DNA from: Thalassolituus marinus
Lineage (GTDB): Bacteria > Pseudomonadota > Gammaproteobacteria > Pseudomonadales > Oceanobacteraceae
Direction: 5' to 3'
Assembly: GCF_020320395.1 (NCBI RefSeq)
Contig: NZ_JAEDAH010000010.1
Span: 1 to 55,206, forward strand
Length of the DNA stretch: 55,206 nucleotides
The number at the start of each line of letters is the position of its first letter. The first letter of the stretch is position 1. The translations under genes were made by a program, and so were the position numbers. Under the pieces are notes generated by a model that was given only the letters and a program-made list of their open reading frames with translations, did no database searches and was not told the DNA's origin. Below are positions 27,835-37,114 of the stretch, one piece after another.

Positions 27835-28502
27835 GCGGTGGCCTCCGGCGCTAACTGATAACCCTGCCCGCGCCGGGTTTCGATAAAGTCTTTACCAAAG
27901 CGCTGCCGCAGGCGGTTGATGTACACCTCCAGCACATTGCTGTCGCGCAGCTGGTCTTCTTCGTAGACGTGCTCGCTGAGGCTGGTTTTGGAATGTACCT
28001 GCTGCGGGTGCTGCATCAGATAACGCAACAGTCGGAATTCAATGCCGGTGAGTGGCAGAGTGCGGCCATCGGCGGTGGTGGCCTGTTGGCTGTCGGTGTT
28101 GAGGGTAACCCCACGCCAGTGCAGTTCATTGCTGGCCTGGCCCTGATGACGCCGGCCAATGGCTTCCAGCCGCGCCAGCAGCTCGGCGGTGTGAAAGGGT
28201 TTGCCGAGGTAGTCGTCGGCGCCGGCTTTCAGGCCATCGACGCGCTCATGCCAGGCATCGCGGGCGGTCAGAATCAGCACCGGAGTGCGGTTGCCGGCAG
28301 CGCGCCAGCTGCGCAGCACTTCCAGGCCGTTTTTACCGGGCAAACCCAGGTCAAGAATAATCAGGTCGGGCTGTAACTCGTTGCCCAGAAATTCACCGTC
28401 GATACCGTTATGGGCCAGCTCTACCGCATAGCCAGCGCCCCGCAGCACAGGCTGCAGGGCGTCGGTTAAGTTACGGTCATCTTCGATCAGCAACAGTTTC
28501 AT
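27831..28502 (-). CDS. OmpR-family response regulator, QseB/PmrA-like
   Basis: This 223-residue regulator has a receiver domain (acidic pair EDD at 7-9, phosphorylation site Asp51 in LIILDLGLPG, Lys in LGKPF) and a winged-helix DNA-binding domain (from about 130; RLLRYLMQHP, SNVLEVYINRLRQRFG). The start at 28502 (MKLLLIED) is the standard one; the upstream extension overlaps the PepSY gene. It lies 8 bases behind the PepSY gene and overlaps the kinase gene. A PmrA/QseB-type direct repeat upstream of the first gene of the operon suggests autoregulation. Confidence 0.93.
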   Translation of the reverse strand: MKLLLIEDDRNLTDALQPVLRGAGYAVELAHNGIDGEFLGNELQPDLIILDLGLPGKNGLEVLRSWRAAGNRTPVLILTARDAWHERVDGLKAGADDYLGKPFHTAELLARLEAIGRRHQGQASNELHWRGVTLNTDSQQATTADGRTLPLTGIEFRLLRYLMQHPQQVHSKTSLSEHVYEEDQLRDSNVLEVYINRLRQRFGKDFIETRRGQGYQLAPEATA

Positions 28503-28510
28503 CGGCTGTC

Positions 28511-28825
28511 TCAGCGTTTTTTGATGTCGTCGTCCAGCCATTTGCCGGTATTGGCGTCGATCTCGGTTTCATGGCGGCGGCCTTCTTCATCCAGCCATTT
28601 CACTTCGTATACCCAGCGGCCGTCGTCGCGTTCCAGTTCGCTGTCGAGCAGTTTGCCGGTCAGGGGTTTGGCCTGCAGCAGGCTGTCGAGCGGTTGTACG
28701 ATGCCAGCGCTGACCAGCTGCTGAATCTCTTCCGCGCTGAAGTCGTCGCCAGCCAGTACCGGCAAGCTGAAGGCGCCAGTGGTCAGAGCGGCGGTTACGG
28801 CGGTGATGGATAACAGTGTTTTCAT
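28511..28825 (-). CDS. Periplasmic PepSY-domain protein
   Basis: The 104-residue protein has a signal peptide (about 1-25, VLA then GDDFS) and a single PepSY fold (YEVKWLDEEGRRHETEIDANTGKW). PepSY proteins of this size are often encoded with envelope-sensing two-component systems and are thought to modulate kinases or peptidases. It lies between cytochrome b561 (50 bases upstream) and the response regulator (8 bases downstream), so it belongs to the same operon. Confidence 0.85.
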   Translation of the reverse strand: MKTLLSITAVTAALTTGAFSLPVLAGDDFSAEEIQQLVSAGIVQPLDSLLQAKPLTGKLLDSELERDDGRWVYEVKWLDEEGRRHETEIDANTGKWLDDDIKKR

Positions 28826-28875
28826 AATGTCCTCCGGGACGTCAGTATGGTTTGGTTACCGGCTTACAGCCAGTG

Positions 28876-29460
28876 TCAGTGGTCGTTATCACGGCGTTGT
28901 TTACGGCCGTGGATCATGGAGCGCACCAGGTTTTCACGGTGGTGCAGACTGCTGAACAACACGCCGGCAATGTGCAGGAACACCAGCACCAGCGTGCTGT
29001 TGGCAAAGAACTCGTGGATTTCTTTCAGTGTATGGTCGTTAAACGAGGCCAGCCAGGTACCCGCTAACGGTCCGGCCTGATCGTGCGCGCCCAGCGTCGC
29101 CATGCCGAACACGATGGTGCCGGTCAGACTCAGTAACAGGGCAATCACCATCGCACCACCGGCCGGGTTATGGCCCAGATAGCGCGGTGCCTTGCCGGCC
29201 GGAATGGCTTTCAGATAGGCCAGTACCGCACGCGGTGAGCGCACAAAGTCGGTAAAGCGGGCGTGTTTCGTCCCGATCAGGCCCCATAGCAGGCGGAAGG
29301 CGATCAAACCGCCCACGGCGTAACCGCTCCAGACATGGACGGTATCGGAGACATCTTCCGACAGGTAGGCGGTGAAGAAAAACAACACCAGCGACCAGTG
29401 AAATACCCGCACCAGCGGGTCCCAGACGGTGGTTGTGGTAACAGGGGTGGGTTGGTTCAT
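28876..29460 (-). CDS. Cytochrome b561-family membrane protein
   Basis: A 194-residue protein with four membrane helices and histidines that can ligate two b hemes: His21 (RVFHWSL), His42 (TVHVWSGY), His149 (EIHEFF) and His163 (FLHIAGV). The family (Ni/Fe-hydrogenase cytochrome b-like, PF01292) passes electrons between quinol and a periplasmic partner. It is the first gene of the operon with PepSY, response regulator and kinase genes. A PmrA-type box lies 44 bases upstream of its start. The partner is unknown. Confidence 0.88.
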   Translation of the reverse strand: MNQPTPVTTTTVWDPLVRVFHWSLVLFFFTAYLSEDVSDTVHVWSGYAVGGLIAFRLLWGLIGTKHARFTDFVRSPRAVLAYLKAIPAGKAPRYLGHNPAGGAMVIALLLSLTGTIVFGMATLGAHDQAGPLAGTWLASFNDHTLKEIHEFFANSTLVLVFLHIAGVLFSSLHHRENLVRSMIHGRKQRRDNDH

Positions 29461-29503
29461 AACAGCTCTCCTCAGTGACGGTGGTCAGCTTAGGGGAGTC
29501 ATG

Positions 29504-29520
29504 CTTAAACCAACCTTAAC
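29504..29520 (-). promoter_or_regulatory. PmrA/QseB-type box upstream of the b561-PepSY-two-component operon
   Basis: Read on the minus strand, GTTAAG-GTTGG-TTTAAG is a direct repeat of the form yTTAAG-N5-yTTAAG, which is the PmrA/QseB consensus. It lies 44 bases upstream of the cytochrome gene, a plausible position for activation by the regulator encoded in the same operon. Confidence 0.65.
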
Positions 29521-29534
29521 GGCCGGCGGGTTTT

Positions 29535-30344
29535 TCAGTCGCCAAACTGAATGGCCGATACTGCTTTGCCGAGAATGTCTTCGCGGTAGAACACGTGGCC
29601 GGGGCTGTCGCTGCCGGCACCGGCCACCACCATCAGGGGCAGCAGGTGCTCTTCCCGTGGGTGAACACGGCGGGCACCGGGAGCCTGGCTCCACTGCTGC
29701 AGCAACGCCTGGCGACCGGTATCGGGTTGCCCCACGGCGTGCATCAGCCAGTCATCGAAGGCTTCGGCGGCGTCGTTGTCGGCCTGACTGGCCGGGTTAA
29801 AGAATGCGCGCAGATTGTGGTAGCTGAGGCCGCTGCCGATGATCAGTACATTCTGCTGCCGCAGGCTCTGCAGCGCCTGTCCGGCGGCCAGATGGTCGGC
29901 CGGATCAAGGCCGCTTTTCAGCGACATGGCCAGCACCGGGATGTCTTCCTCCGGGAACGCCACTTTCAGCGGGATGAACACGCCGTGATCCCAGGGCGCC
30001 TGATGATCCACCGTCGCTGCAATGCCGGCATCGGTCAGAAGCCGGGCGGCCTGCTGTGCCAGCTGTGGGGCGCCCGGGGCTTTATAGGTCAGCTCATAGG
30101 TGTGCGCCGGAAAGCCGTAATAGTCATATTCCAGCCGCGGCTGCGGGGCGCCGGTGAAGGTAAACACCGCCTCTTCCCAGTGCGCGGTTATGACCAGTAT
30201 GGCGTCGGGTTTGCGCGGCAGGCGGCCGGGAATGGAGCGCAGCATGGCGGCCATGTTGTCCCACAGATGCGGGTCACCGGGCCACTCCATAAAGAAGCAG
30301 GGGCCACCGCCATGGGGAATGTATAAAGAAGGCTGTTCTTGCAT
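29535..30344 (-). CDS. LigB-type extradiol ring-cleavage dioxygenase (DODA, YgiD-like)
   Basis: The 269-residue enzyme belongs to the class III extradiol dioxygenases, which open dihydroxy-aromatic rings next to the diol. Metal-ligand candidates are His11 (YIPHGGGPCFF) and His55 (ITAHWEE), and SYHNLRAF and HPREEHLLPLMV are the other conserved blocks. The YgiD branch acts on 3,4-dihydroxyphenylalanine-like substrates in vitro, but the natural substrate is often unknown. It is a single gene in this window, convergent to none. It stands upstream of the cytochrome operon on the same strand. Confidence 0.85.
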   Translation of the reverse strand: MQEQPSLYIPHGGGPCFFMEWPGDPHLWDNMAAMLRSIPGRLPRKPDAILVITAHWEEAVFTFTGAPQPRLEYDYYGFPAHTYELTYKAPGAPQLAQQAARLLTDAGIAATVDHQAPWDHGVFIPLKVAFPEEDIPVLAMSLKSGLDPADHLAAGQALQSLRQQNVLIIGSGLSYHNLRAFFNPASQADNDAAEAFDDWLMHAVGQPDTGRQALLQQWSQAPGARRVHPREEHLLPLMVVAGAGSDSPGHVFYREDILGKAVSAIQFGD

Positions 30345-30438
30345 AACTGATCTCCGATGAATGCCAACAGTGTAGCGGCGGCTACGCCCGGGTGTTGATT
30401 ACCCCGGGGTAAGTATGCGGCAACAGACTGTCGCTGAA

Positions 30439-31602
30439 TCAGCGTTTGTGCGGCACCCACAGCATCAGCACGAACGCCCACAGCAGTGCCGCCAGTCCCC
30501 AGATAAAGGTCGATGACAGACTGGCGCCACCTTCAATACCGACTTTCGCCAGCCATGGGCCCAGCAGCTGGGTGAAACCATAGAGCGCAATCAGCGCTGC
30601 ACTGAGGCGCGGCCCCTGATGCGGGTGCAAGGTTCGTGCGAGTCGTTGCGTCAGCAGTACGGCGCCAAGGAAGGTTCCTCCCACCAGAATGGCACACAGC
30701 CATAAGCCAGCAAGCGAGCCGGGCAGCAGCAGAATCGCGCCCACGCCGGCGGCCTGTATCGCGTAGTTCCACAGCAGTGCCTGCTTATCGCCGATGGCAG
30801 CACCGAGATGATTCCACAGCCAGGTGGAGGGCAATGATGCCAGGGCAACAACAAACCAGGTGCTGGGTGTCATCGTCAGCTGCCAGTCGGCGGCCACCGC
30901 AGGCAGAAAGGTCATCGGCAGAATGTAACCCAGTCCGGCACCGGCATAGGCCAGAAACAGCGGCGTACTGGCCCTGTCCCACAGTGCGGAATGGTCATCG
31001 CTGCCTCTGACCGGGGCATGGCCTGGCAGGCGGTGCAGGTACCAGCTGCTCCACAGCGCCAGAGGCAGTGCCGCCAGTGCCGCGGGAATCCAGCGCTGGG
31101 CACCACTCAGGCTACCTGCACTGACGTCGACCAGCAGGCTGGAAATAATCAGGCCTGTGCCTACGCCCAGATACATCAGACCACTGAGCTGAGATTTTCC
31201 CTGCTCTGCCAGCCATTCCAGCACCAGCGCTGGCGCCAGCACAAAGACGATACCGTTAGTAATACCGTTGGCCAGGCGCAAGCCTGCCAGTGCGTTAAAG
31301 TCACTGGTCCACACCTGAGCGATGGTGATCAGGGCATTCAGCAACAAACCAGTCATCAGTGTCCGTTGCCCCAGTCCGCGCTGGTAAGCAAATAAGGCCA
31401 GCATGGCACCGAGCAGGTAACCAACATAGTTCCAGGTAGCCAGAGCTGCGGCCTGACTCAGGCTCAGTAAGCCATCATCGACCAGTAGTGGCAGTAACGG
31501 GGTGTACACGAAACGGCCGAAACCATGTACGACAATCAGTGCGGTTGCGGCAGCGAGAATAGGCCACCAGTGGGAGGCTGGCTGATGCTGGGCAGATGAC
31601 AT
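30439..31602 (-). CDS. MFS transporter, YbfB/YjiJ family
   Basis: A 387-residue protein with about 12 membrane segments. The first helices read AAATALIVVHGFGRFVYTPL and LATWNYVGYLLGAMLAL, the signature of the YbfB/YjiJ group (GFGRF.YTPLLP). The substrate is unknown. The start at 31602 (MSSAQHQP) follows AAGGAG; the frame is open for 45 more codons, but those cross the heptamer repeat, where coding is unlikely. It lies between the dioxygenase and the repeat. Confidence 0.9.
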   Translation of the reverse strand: MSSAQHQPASHWWPILAAATALIVVHGFGRFVYTPLLPLLVDDGLLSLSQAAALATWNYVGYLLGAMLALFAYQRGLGQRTLMTGLLLNALITIAQVWTSDFNALAGLRLANGITNGIVFVLAPALVLEWLAEQGKSQLSGLMYLGVGTGLIISSLLVDVSAGSLSGAQRWIPAALAALPLALWSSWYLHRLPGHAPVRGSDDHSALWDRASTPLFLAYAGAGLGYILPMTFLPAVAADWQLTMTPSTWFVVALASLPSTWLWNHLGAAIGDKQALLWNYAIQAAGVGAILLLPGSLAGLWLCAILVGGTFLGAVLLTQRLARTLHPHQGPRLSAALIALYGFTQLLGPWLAKVGIEGGASLSSTFIWGLAALLWAFVLMLWVPHKR

Positions 31603-31691
31603 GGTGTGCTCCTTATTAACTGCCTGCATGATAGAGCGACTGTCGCGCGGGTACAGCAAGACTTTGGTTTTTACGTCGGAGGTCGGACGCC

Positions 31692-31768
31692 AGAAGCCAG
31701 AAGCCAGAAGCCAGAAGCCAGAAGCCTCAAGCCTCAAGCCTCAAGCCTCAAGCCTCAAGCCTCAAGCC
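31692..31768. repeat. Heptamer tandem repeats AGAAGCC x5 and TCAAGCC x6
   Basis: Five perfect copies of AGAAGCC (31692-31726) are followed without gap by six perfect copies of TCAAGCC (31727-31768). The two heptamers differ at two bases. They lie between the divergent MFS gene and rsmG, about 75 bases before the rsmG start. A copy-number change would shift spacing by 7 bp, so they may vary in length between strains. Confidence 0.95.
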
Positions 31769-31841
31769 AACGTTTATGTTAATATCCGCGCCTTTCATTC
31801 TGCCCGCCGGAACCTGGCGGTGGGCCCCAGGTGGATACGTC

Positions 31842-32489
31842 ATGATTCCTTACAGTGATGCCCTCACCAAACAATTGGTGCGTGGTGCGCAGGCGATGCA
31901 GATTGAGCTCACCCCGGCGCAGCAGGACAGCCTGATGGCATACCTCGGCCTGTTTCAGAAGTGGAACAAAGCCTACAACCTGACTGCCATTCGCGAACCG
32001 GAACGCATGGTCAGTCTGCACCTGCTCGACAGTCTGGCGGTGCATCCGTATGTGCAGAATGTGGACAACATTATTGATGTGGGTACCGGCCCGGGCTTAC
32101 CCGGGGTTGTACTGGCGATCATGAATCCGCATAAACAGTTCACCCTGCTCGACAGCAACGGCAAGAAAACCCGTTTTCTGTTTCAGGCACGCACAGCGCT
32201 GGGGCTGAATAACATCACCATAGTGAACGATCGGGTCGAAGCATATAATCCGCCGCAACTGTTCGATATGATTGTCAGTCGCGCGTTTGCCTCATTGGCA
32301 GACATGACGCACTGGTGTCAGCACCTGCGGGCTGAAAATGGCTGTTTCCTGGCAATGAAAGGCCAGTATCCGGATGATGAAATCCGGGATATTGAGCAGG
32401 ATTTTGTCGTCGAAGAAACCTTCACGCTGACGGTGCCGGATGTCGACGGAGAACGCCATTTACTGCGTATCCGTCCGCGTACAGAGTAA
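31842..32489 (+). CDS. rsmG: 16S rRNA (guanine527-N7)-methyltransferase RsmG
   Basis: The 215-residue SAM-dependent enzyme methylates G527 of 16S rRNA; loss gives low-level streptomycin resistance in other species. Motifs are WNKAYNLTAIR (about 40-50), the SAM-binding DVGTGPGLPGVVLA and the conserved DRVE and SRAFASL segments. Length matches E. coli RsmG (207). The start at 31842 (MIPYSDAL) is preferred over in-frame upstream codons for length. It opens the rsmG-parA-parB run that is conserved in Pseudomonas-type genomes. Confidence 0.96.
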   Translation: MIPYSDALTKQLVRGAQAMQIELTPAQQDSLMAYLGLFQKWNKAYNLTAIREPERMVSLHLLDSLAVHPYVQNVDNIIDVGTGPGLPGVVLAIMNPHKQFTLLDSNGKKTRFLFQARTALGLNNITIVNDRVEAYNPPQLFDMIVSRAFASLADMTHWCQHLRAENGCFLAMKGQYPDDEIRDIEQDFVVEETFTLTVPDVDGERHLLRIRPRTE

Positions 32490-32529
32490 TAATGACCGGC
32501 TGCAGCAGCCAATTTAAGGAAGCAGTATC

Positions 32530-33309
32530 GTGAGCAAAATTCTGGCTATTGCGAATCAGAAAGGTGGTGTCGGAAAAACCACGACGGCGGTTAATCTGGC
32601 CGCCTCGCTGGTGGCGACCAAGCGCCGCGTGCTGCTGATCGACCTTGACCCACAAGGCAATGCCACGATGGGCAGCGGCATCGACAAGTACGACCTGGAA
32701 TTGTCGATGTATGACGTTCTCACCGGCAAGTGCCGCACTGCGGCGGCTGTGCAGAAAACTGATCCGGCAGGCTACGACCTGCTGCCAGCCAATGGTGATC
32801 TGGTGGCAGCCGAAGTGGAACTGATGGAAATGTCACGCAAGGAAAGCCGTTTGCGTGATGCGCTGGGCGAAGTTCGCCCGGATTACGACTATATCCTGAT
32901 CGACTGCCCGCCCTCGCTGAATATGCTCACGGTGAACGCACTGGTGGCTGCTCAGGGCGTGCTGATTCCGATGCAATGTGAGTACTACGCGCTGGAAGGT
33001 CTGAGTGCACTGATACAGACCGTCGAGTCCATTGCATCGACGCTCAACCCGAAACTGGAAATCGAAGGCCTGCTGCGCACTATGTATGACCCGCGCAACA
33101 GCCTGACCGTTGATGTCTCGGCGCAGTTAATGAGCCACTTCGGTGACAAGGTGTATGGCACGGTTATTCCCCGTAACGTGCGTCTGGCAGAAGCACCAAG
33201 CCACGGTCTGCCGGCACTGAATTACGACAAATCATCCCGCGGCGCGGTGGCTTATCTGGCATTGGCCGGTGAGATGAACCGCCGTACGCGACAGGCGGCC
33301 CGGGCCTGA
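32530..33309 (+). CDS. parA: Chromosome-partitioning ATPase ParA (Soj)
   Basis: The 259-residue deviant-Walker ATPase binds DNA as an ATP dimer and moves ParB-parS complexes to segregate origins. The P-loop is KGGVGKTT (11-18), and DLDPQGNATMGSGID and DCPPSLNMLT are the Walker A' and B regions. GTG is the start codon with AAGGA upstream. It has no N-terminal HTH, as in chromosomal ParA. It is followed 29 bases later by parB. No parS site was found in this window. Confidence 0.97.
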   Translation: MSKILAIANQKGGVGKTTTAVNLAASLVATKRRVLLIDLDPQGNATMGSGIDKYDLELSMYDVLTGKCRTAAAVQKTDPAGYDLLPANGDLVAAEVELMEMSRKESRLRDALGEVRPDYDYILIDCPPSLNMLTVNALVAAQGVLIPMQCEYYALEGLSALIQTVESIASTLNPKLEIEGLLRTMYDPRNSLTVDVSAQLMSHFGDKVYGTVIPRNVRLAEAPSHGLPALNYDKSSRGAVAYLALAGEMNRRTRQAARA

Positions 33310-33338
33310 AACGCCGGAAGAATAAGGTTTAAGAACGC

Positions 33339-34250
33339 ATGACAAAGAAGAAACGCGGCCTGGGTCGCGGCCTGGATGCCCTGCTGACCAGCTCCCGTGC
33401 TTCTGCGGTGGCTACCGCTGTGGACGACGAAGAAGTTGTTAGCGATCTGCCGGTTGCTGCTGTTAAGGATGGCGAGTTGCGTCACCTGCCGGTTGAGTGG
33501 ATTCAGCCGGGCCAGTATCAGCCGCGTAAGGATATTCAGCCGGAAGCGCTGGAAGAACTGGCTGCTTCTATTAAAGCGCAGGGATTGATGCAGCCGATTG
33601 TGGTGCGCCCGCTGGCCTCTGACGACAGCCGTTTCGAGATCATTGCTGGTGAACGCCGCTGGCGCGCATCCCAGCTCGCTCAGCTTGACCGTGTACCTGC
33701 TCTTATTCGTGATGTGCCGGATGAAGCAGCTATCGCTATGGCACTGATCGAAAACATCCAGCGCGAAAACCTCAATCCGATGGAAGAGGCCAATGCGCTT
33801 TACCGTCTGCAGCACGAATTTGAGCTGACGCAGATGGAAGTGGCTGAGGCTGTCGGTAAAAACCGCGCTACGGTGGCTAACCTGCTGCGCCTGATGAACC
33901 TCAATGACGATGTAAAAACCCTGCTCGAGCATGGTGACATCGAGATGGGGCATGCTCGCGCCCTGCTGGGTTTAGACGGTGGCTTGCAAAGTGAAGCCGC
34001 GGCGCAGGTAGTGAGTCGTGCGCTCACGGTTCGTCAGACTGAAGCGCTGGTGCGTCACATGCAGGAAAATGGCGCTGACGAAAAAGCGCCGGTTAAGGCC
34101 AATCCGGATATTCAGCGGCTTGAACGCATGCTGGGTGATCGTCTTGGCGCTAAGGTCGCTATTCAGCATTCTGCTAAAGGCAAAGGCAAACTGGTGATCA
34201 ACTACACTACCCTGGATGAGCTGGATGGTATTCTTGCTCACATTAAGTGA
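33339..34250 (+). CDS. parB: Chromosome-partitioning protein ParB (Spo0J)
   Basis: The 303-residue CTPase clamp binds parS and spreads to form the partition complex. Conserved parts are the N-terminal KKRGLGRGLDALL (ParA-stimulating), the CTP-binding GERRWRAS and ALIENIQRENLNPMEEA, the HTH (LTQMEVAEAVGKNRATVANLLRL) and the C-terminal dimerisation domain. Length is usual for the family. A hairpin follows 26 bases after the stop. The position between rsmG and atpI is that found in Pseudomonas-type genomes. Confidence 0.97.
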   Translation: MTKKKRGLGRGLDALLTSSRASAVATAVDDEEVVSDLPVAAVKDGELRHLPVEWIQPGQYQPRKDIQPEALEELAASIKAQGLMQPIVVRPLASDDSRFEIIAGERRWRASQLAQLDRVPALIRDVPDEAAIAMALIENIQRENLNPMEEANALYRLQHEFELTQMEVAEAVGKNRATVANLLRLMNLNDDVKTLLEHGDIEMGHARALLGLDGGLQSEAAAQVVSRALTVRQTEALVRHMQENGADEKAPVKANPDIQRLERMLGDRLGAKVAIQHSAKGKGKLVINYTTLDELDGILAHIK

Positions 34251-34275
34251 CTAATCCGCTCATTTTGCCTGATTA

Positions 34276-34298
34276 AACCCGGATAAACCGTCCGGGTT
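34276..34298 (+). terminator. Hairpin after parB
   Basis: AACCCGGA and TCCGGGTT form an 8-bp stem with a 7-base loop. There is no T-run after it, so termination may be weak or Rho-assisted. It separates parB from the atp promoter. Confidence 0.5.
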
Positions 34299-34372
34299 CC
34301 TGACAATTCTTCACACTCTGACCTGCGTCAGCTTCCTTAGACGAATTATTATCGTTTTGCCCCCGGTTTCGG

Positions 34373-34401
34373 TTGAAGACGGCGGGGGCAGCCCATATAA
34401 T
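34373..34401 (+). promoter_or_regulatory. Near-consensus sigma-70 promoter of the atp operon
   Basis: TTGAAG (34373-34378) and TATAAT (34396-34401) are separated by exactly 17 bp. The expected start of transcription is near 34408, about 50 bases before atpI. Confidence 0.75.
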
Positions 34402-34456
34402 CACGGCCGCTTTAAAATAGCCTGTTGCAGTAAGTGAACCAATAGTGAGGCTCGGG

Positions 34457-34825
34457 ATGGCTGGCATACCACGTCCTCCGGCCTACCGGATCGTGATTTT
34501 ACAATTGTTTCTCACGTGTCTGGTTGCTCTTCTGGGACTGCTGCACAGCCCGACGGCCGCGAAATCGGCGTTACTGGGTGGCTTAACCTGCGCACTGCCG
34601 AATGCTTATTTCATCTGGAAAGCATTCCGCTACACAGGAGCAAGGGCTGCCGCTCAGGTGGTGCAGTCGTTTTACCAGGGGGAGTCCTGGAAGTTTGTGC
34701 TCACGGCGTTGTGTTTTGGTGTCATCTTCCAACGCGTCGAGCCACTGAATGTTCTGGCACTGTTTGCAGGCTTCATAACAGTGCAGTTGGGGCATCTGGC
34801 CTCAGCAAAGATTGCTAATTTATAA
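34457..34825 (+). CDS. atpI: AtpI, ATP synthase operon assembly-associated membrane protein
   Basis: A 122-residue protein with four membrane segments, first gene of the atp operon. AtpI helps c-ring assembly and Mg transport in other bacteria but is not essential. GGLTCALPNAYFIWKAF and QSFYQGESWKFVLTALCF are the recognisable parts. The start at 34457 (MAGIPRPP) is chosen; GTG at 34445 is in frame but lies on the likely ribosome site. A promoter of near-consensus sequence lies 56 bases upstream. Confidence 0.85.
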   Translation: MAGIPRPPAYRIVILQLFLTCLVALLGLLHSPTAAKSALLGGLTCALPNAYFIWKAFRYTGARAAAQVVQSFYQGESWKFVLTALCFGVIFQRVEPLNVLALFAGFITVQLGHLASAKIANL

Positions 34826-34845
34826 ACCTTTGAAATTGAGAGTGA

Positions 34846-35748
<903 letters not shown>

Positions 35749-35763
35749 TTTTTTAACCCTTAA

Positions 35764-36027
<264 letters not shown>

Positions 36028-36080
36028 GGGTTCATTTTTAAGAACGAACTTCCTTAATCAATGAACATGAGGGCTCTGGC

Positions 36081-36551
36081 GTGAACATTAACGCGACTCT
36101 GATCGGCCAGATCATCACATTCGCCATCTTCGTGTGGTTCTGCATGAAGTTTGTATGGCCTCACCTGTTGAGCGCCATGCAAGAGCGTGAAAAGAAAATT
36201 GCCGATGGTCTGGACGCAGCGAACCGCGCTGAACGCGACCTGGAACTGGCTCAGGAAAAAGCCGCTTCCCAACTGCGTGAAAGCAAAGAAAAAGCTGCTG
36301 AAATCATCGAACAGGCTAACAAGCGTGCTAACCAGATTATCGATGAGGCTAAAGAAGCCGCTCGTACTGAAGGTGCTCGCCTGGTAGCTGCTGCTCAAGC
36401 AGAAGTTGAGCAAGAGGCAAACCGCGCTAAAGAAGATCTGCGTAAGCAGGTATCTGAGCTGGCCGTTGCCGGTGCAGCCAAGATTCTCGGTAAGTCAGTT
36501 GACGCAGCCGCTCATGCTGAGCTGCTGAATAAACTTGCTGACGAACTGTAA
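36081..36551 (+). CDS. atpF: ATP synthase F0 subunit b
   Basis: The 156-residue peripheral-stalk subunit has one N-terminal membrane helix (about 5-25, [20 protein letters not shown]) and a long charged coiled coil. Length equals E. coli AtpF (156). GTG start preceded by GAGGG. Confidence 0.96.
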   Translation: MNINATLIGQIITFAIFVWFCMKFVWPHLLSAMQEREKKIADGLDAANRAERDLELAQEKAASQLRESKEKAAEIIEQANKRANQIIDEAKEAARTEGARLVAAAQAEVEQEANRAKEDLRKQVSELAVAGAAKILGKSVDAAAHAELLNKLADEL

Positions 36552-36562
36552 GCGAGGTTGCC

Positions 36563-37099
36563 ATGGCTGAATTAACAACTCTCGCTCGGCCATACGCAAA
36601 AGCTGTGTTTGCTGAAGCGCAAGAGAAGAACGCACTGGATGCCTGGTCTGCTGACCTGGCGACACTGGCAGCATTTGCTGCTGATGCCGATATGGCGAAA
36701 GTGCTGGTGCACCCTTCTCTGACTGCCGCTCAGCAGGCGCAGGCTTTGACTGACGTATGTGGCGACAAGCTGAATGACGCAGCCAAAAACCTGGTAGCCG
36801 TTCTGGCGGAAAACAAGCGCCTGCCGCTGTTGCCTGAAATTGCTGCTCTGTTCGAAGAGCTGAAAGCCCAACTGCAAAACACTGTTGATGTAGTTGTGAC
36901 TTCTGCCTACGAACTGACCAGTGACCAGGCTGACAAACTGGCGCAGGCCCTGAAGGCCAAATTGAACTGTGATGTACGTTTGAGCAGTGAAGTTGACGAG
37001 TCTCTCGTTGGCGGCGCGATCATTCGTGCAGGCGACCTGGTGATTGACGGTTCCGTAACCGGAAAGCTGTCAAAATTAGCCGAAGCGATGAAATCCTAG
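36563..37099 (+). CDS. atpH: ATP synthase F1 subunit delta
   Basis: The 178-residue subunit joins the peripheral stalk to the top of the F1 head. ARPYAKAVFAEAQE at the N-terminus and SLVGGAIIRAGDLVIDGSV at the C-terminus are the family signatures. It begins 11 bases after atpF. Confidence 0.96.
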   Translation: MAELTTLARPYAKAVFAEAQEKNALDAWSADLATLAAFAADADMAKVLVHPSLTAAQQAQALTDVCGDKLNDAAKNLVAVLAENKRLPLLPEIAALFEELKAQLQNTVDVVVTSAYELTSDQADKLAQALKAKLNCDVRLSSEVDESLVGGAIIRAGDLVIDGSVTGKLSKLAEAMKS

Positions 37100-37114
37100 T
37101 TTGAGGGACGATGC

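Noticed and set aside
30439-31737. Longer start of the MFS transporter
   Set aside because: The extra 45 codons run through the heptamer repeat and give a meaningless sequence; AAGGAG supports 31602.
34506-34520. parS-like sequence TGTTTCTCACGTGTC inside atpI
   Set aside because: It has an extra base before CACGTG and lacks the second half (GAAACA); the match is partial and in coding DNA.
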